From an uncultured Lactobacillus sp. (lineage in GTDB: Bacteria > Bacillota > Bacilli > Lactobacillales > Lactobacillaceae), in NCBI GenBank assembly GCA_937874185.1, contig CALNAK010000019.1, forward strand, positions 226,938 to 290,937: 64,000 nucleotides of DNA. Reading direction: 5' to 3'. The position numbers and the translations under genes are program-made. Shown here piece after piece: positions 63,538-64,000 of this stretch. Positions within the stretch are counted from its first letter, which is position 1; the number at the start of each line of letters is the position of its first letter. The notes below the pieces were generated by a model. That model was not told the origin of the DNA. It saw only the letters and a program-made list of their open reading frames with translations, and did no database searches.

Positions 63538-63576
63538 TGTGTAAAGTTTGTTTAGTTAATGTAAAATTTTTGTAAA
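63538..63576 (+). promoter_or_regulatory. WalR-type box upstream of the SLAP gene
   Basis: TGTAAA at 63560-63565, five bases, TGTAAA at 63571-63576: a perfect match to TGTWAH-N5-TGTWAH. In the same 11 bp register are TGTTTA (63549) and TGTGTA (63538). The orientation relative to the gene equals that of the array at 2693. Confidence 0.65.
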
Positions 63577-63605
63577 TCAAAATATTAAATTTGTTTAAAG
63601 ACGCA

Positions 63606-63667
63606 AAAATCTCCTTGCTAGTTAATTTGCCTAAGTGGCTCGTTAACATAGTAAGGAGATTATTTTT
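63606..63667. terminator. bidirectional terminator
   Basis: AATCTCCTTGCTA pairs with TAGTAAGGAGATT, with the inner GTTAA..TTAAC, followed by T6. It ends the anchored-protein gene on the minus strand. Confidence 0.8.
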
Positions 63668-63679
63668 TAATTAAGCAGT

Positions 63680-64000
63680 CTAAATATTAAACTTCTTAAT
63701 TAATTGTTTTAATACTAGGAACATAGCAATGATTAATCCGATGATAGTTAGTAGCAAACCACTTTCATTACCAGTTTGAGGGAATTTACCCTTATCAGTT
63801 GATGATGAAGTTGATCCGCCAGAATTTACAGAAGACCCAGTTGATGATCCGCCATTGTTATTTCCAGAATTGATAGGGGGAAGGATTGTACCTGGATTTA
63901 CAGGAGGTGTAACAAGATTTGGATTTTCTGGTGAAACAGGAGGATTTGTAACTCCAGGTTTGCCAGGTTGTTCTGGTTTAACTGGAGGTTTTGGTGAAAT
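63680..64000 (-). CDS. C-terminal part of a sortase-anchored surface protein (FPQTG)
   Basis: 106 residues are visible; the N-terminus lies beyond the window. Pro-rich PPVSPENPN-like repeats give way to a Gly/Ser-rich linker, then KFPQTG, a hydrophobic stretch (LLLTIIGLIIAMFLVL) and a basic tail KKFNI. This is a sortase A-type sorting signal with Phe in place of Leu at the first position of LPxTG. Read directly from the sequence; the stop is at 63680. Confidence 0.85.
   Translation of the reverse strand: MSPKPPVKPEQPGKPGVTNPPVSPENPNLVTPPVNPGTILPPINSGNNNGGSSTGSSVNSGGSTSSSTDKGKFPQTGNESGLLLTIIGLIIAMFLVLKQLIKKFNI

Noticed and set aside
1..64000. CRISPR array, tRNA, rRNA, prophage or transposase gene
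   Set aside because: None could be supported; the repeats seen are palindromic and dispersed rather than regularly spaced.

Overview
This window looks like a chromosomal segment of a low-GC lactic acid bacterium of the family Lactobacillaceae. The closest fit I can suggest is Companilactobacillus or a near relative; this is inferred from gene content, not from a marker gene. Supporting content is SLAP-domain and WxL surface proteins, the Leloir galactose operon galK-galT-galR, an LPxTG-type anchored protein, a complete citrate lyase cluster and an exosortase-G system. I see no tRNA, rRNA, CRISPR array, prophage or transposase gene.

Layout. 1-1.8 kb: two copies of a ~300 nt structured, terminator-ended intergenic sequence, REP-like hairpins and two paralogous tiny membrane proteins. 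1.8-6.1 kb: a 3D-domain cell-wall protein behind a WalR-like operator array, a nucleoside deoxyribosyltransferase, ilvE and a DUF915-type hydrolase. 6.2-9.8 kb: galKTR. 9.9-19 kb: housekeeping genes (degV, dipeptide epimerase, rlmD-type methyltransferase, recX, ntdP) with repeat elements and decayed gene fragments. 19-26 kb: LysR and MerR regulators, two aldo/keto reductases, an acetyltransferase, an NAD(P)-binding protein, an amidohydrolase and tandem histidine phosphatases. 27-33 kb: a complete exosortase G (XrtG) locus with its probable Firmicu-CTERM substrate. 33-38 kb: a sulfur operon (metA-like, cysK, three-gene ABC importer) preceded by a 32-codon leader peptide with three consecutive Cys codons and an intrinsic terminator. 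38-41 kb: a CorC/HlyC-type protein and prfC. 42-49.5 kb: a secreted glucosaminidase and two very large WxL/lectin surface proteins. 49.8-60 kb: brnQ, then the citI-like regulator divergent from citM-citP-citC-citD-citE-citF-citX-citG. 60.5-64 kb: SLAP-domain proteins, an ABC exporter pair and the C-terminus of a FPQTG-anchored protein.

The most notable items are (i) a probable cysteine-sensing ribosome-mediated attenuator ahead of the metA-cysK-cystine transporter operon, (ii) the XrtG/Firmicu-CTERM protein-sorting island, (iii) a hairpin element lodged between the Shine-Dalgarno sequence and the AUG of prfC, and (iv) several families of cloverleaf or long-hairpin repeats, including a ~480 bp composite present twice in opposite orientation. 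Start codons were adjusted by ribosome-binding-site position where the longest reading frame was implausible.
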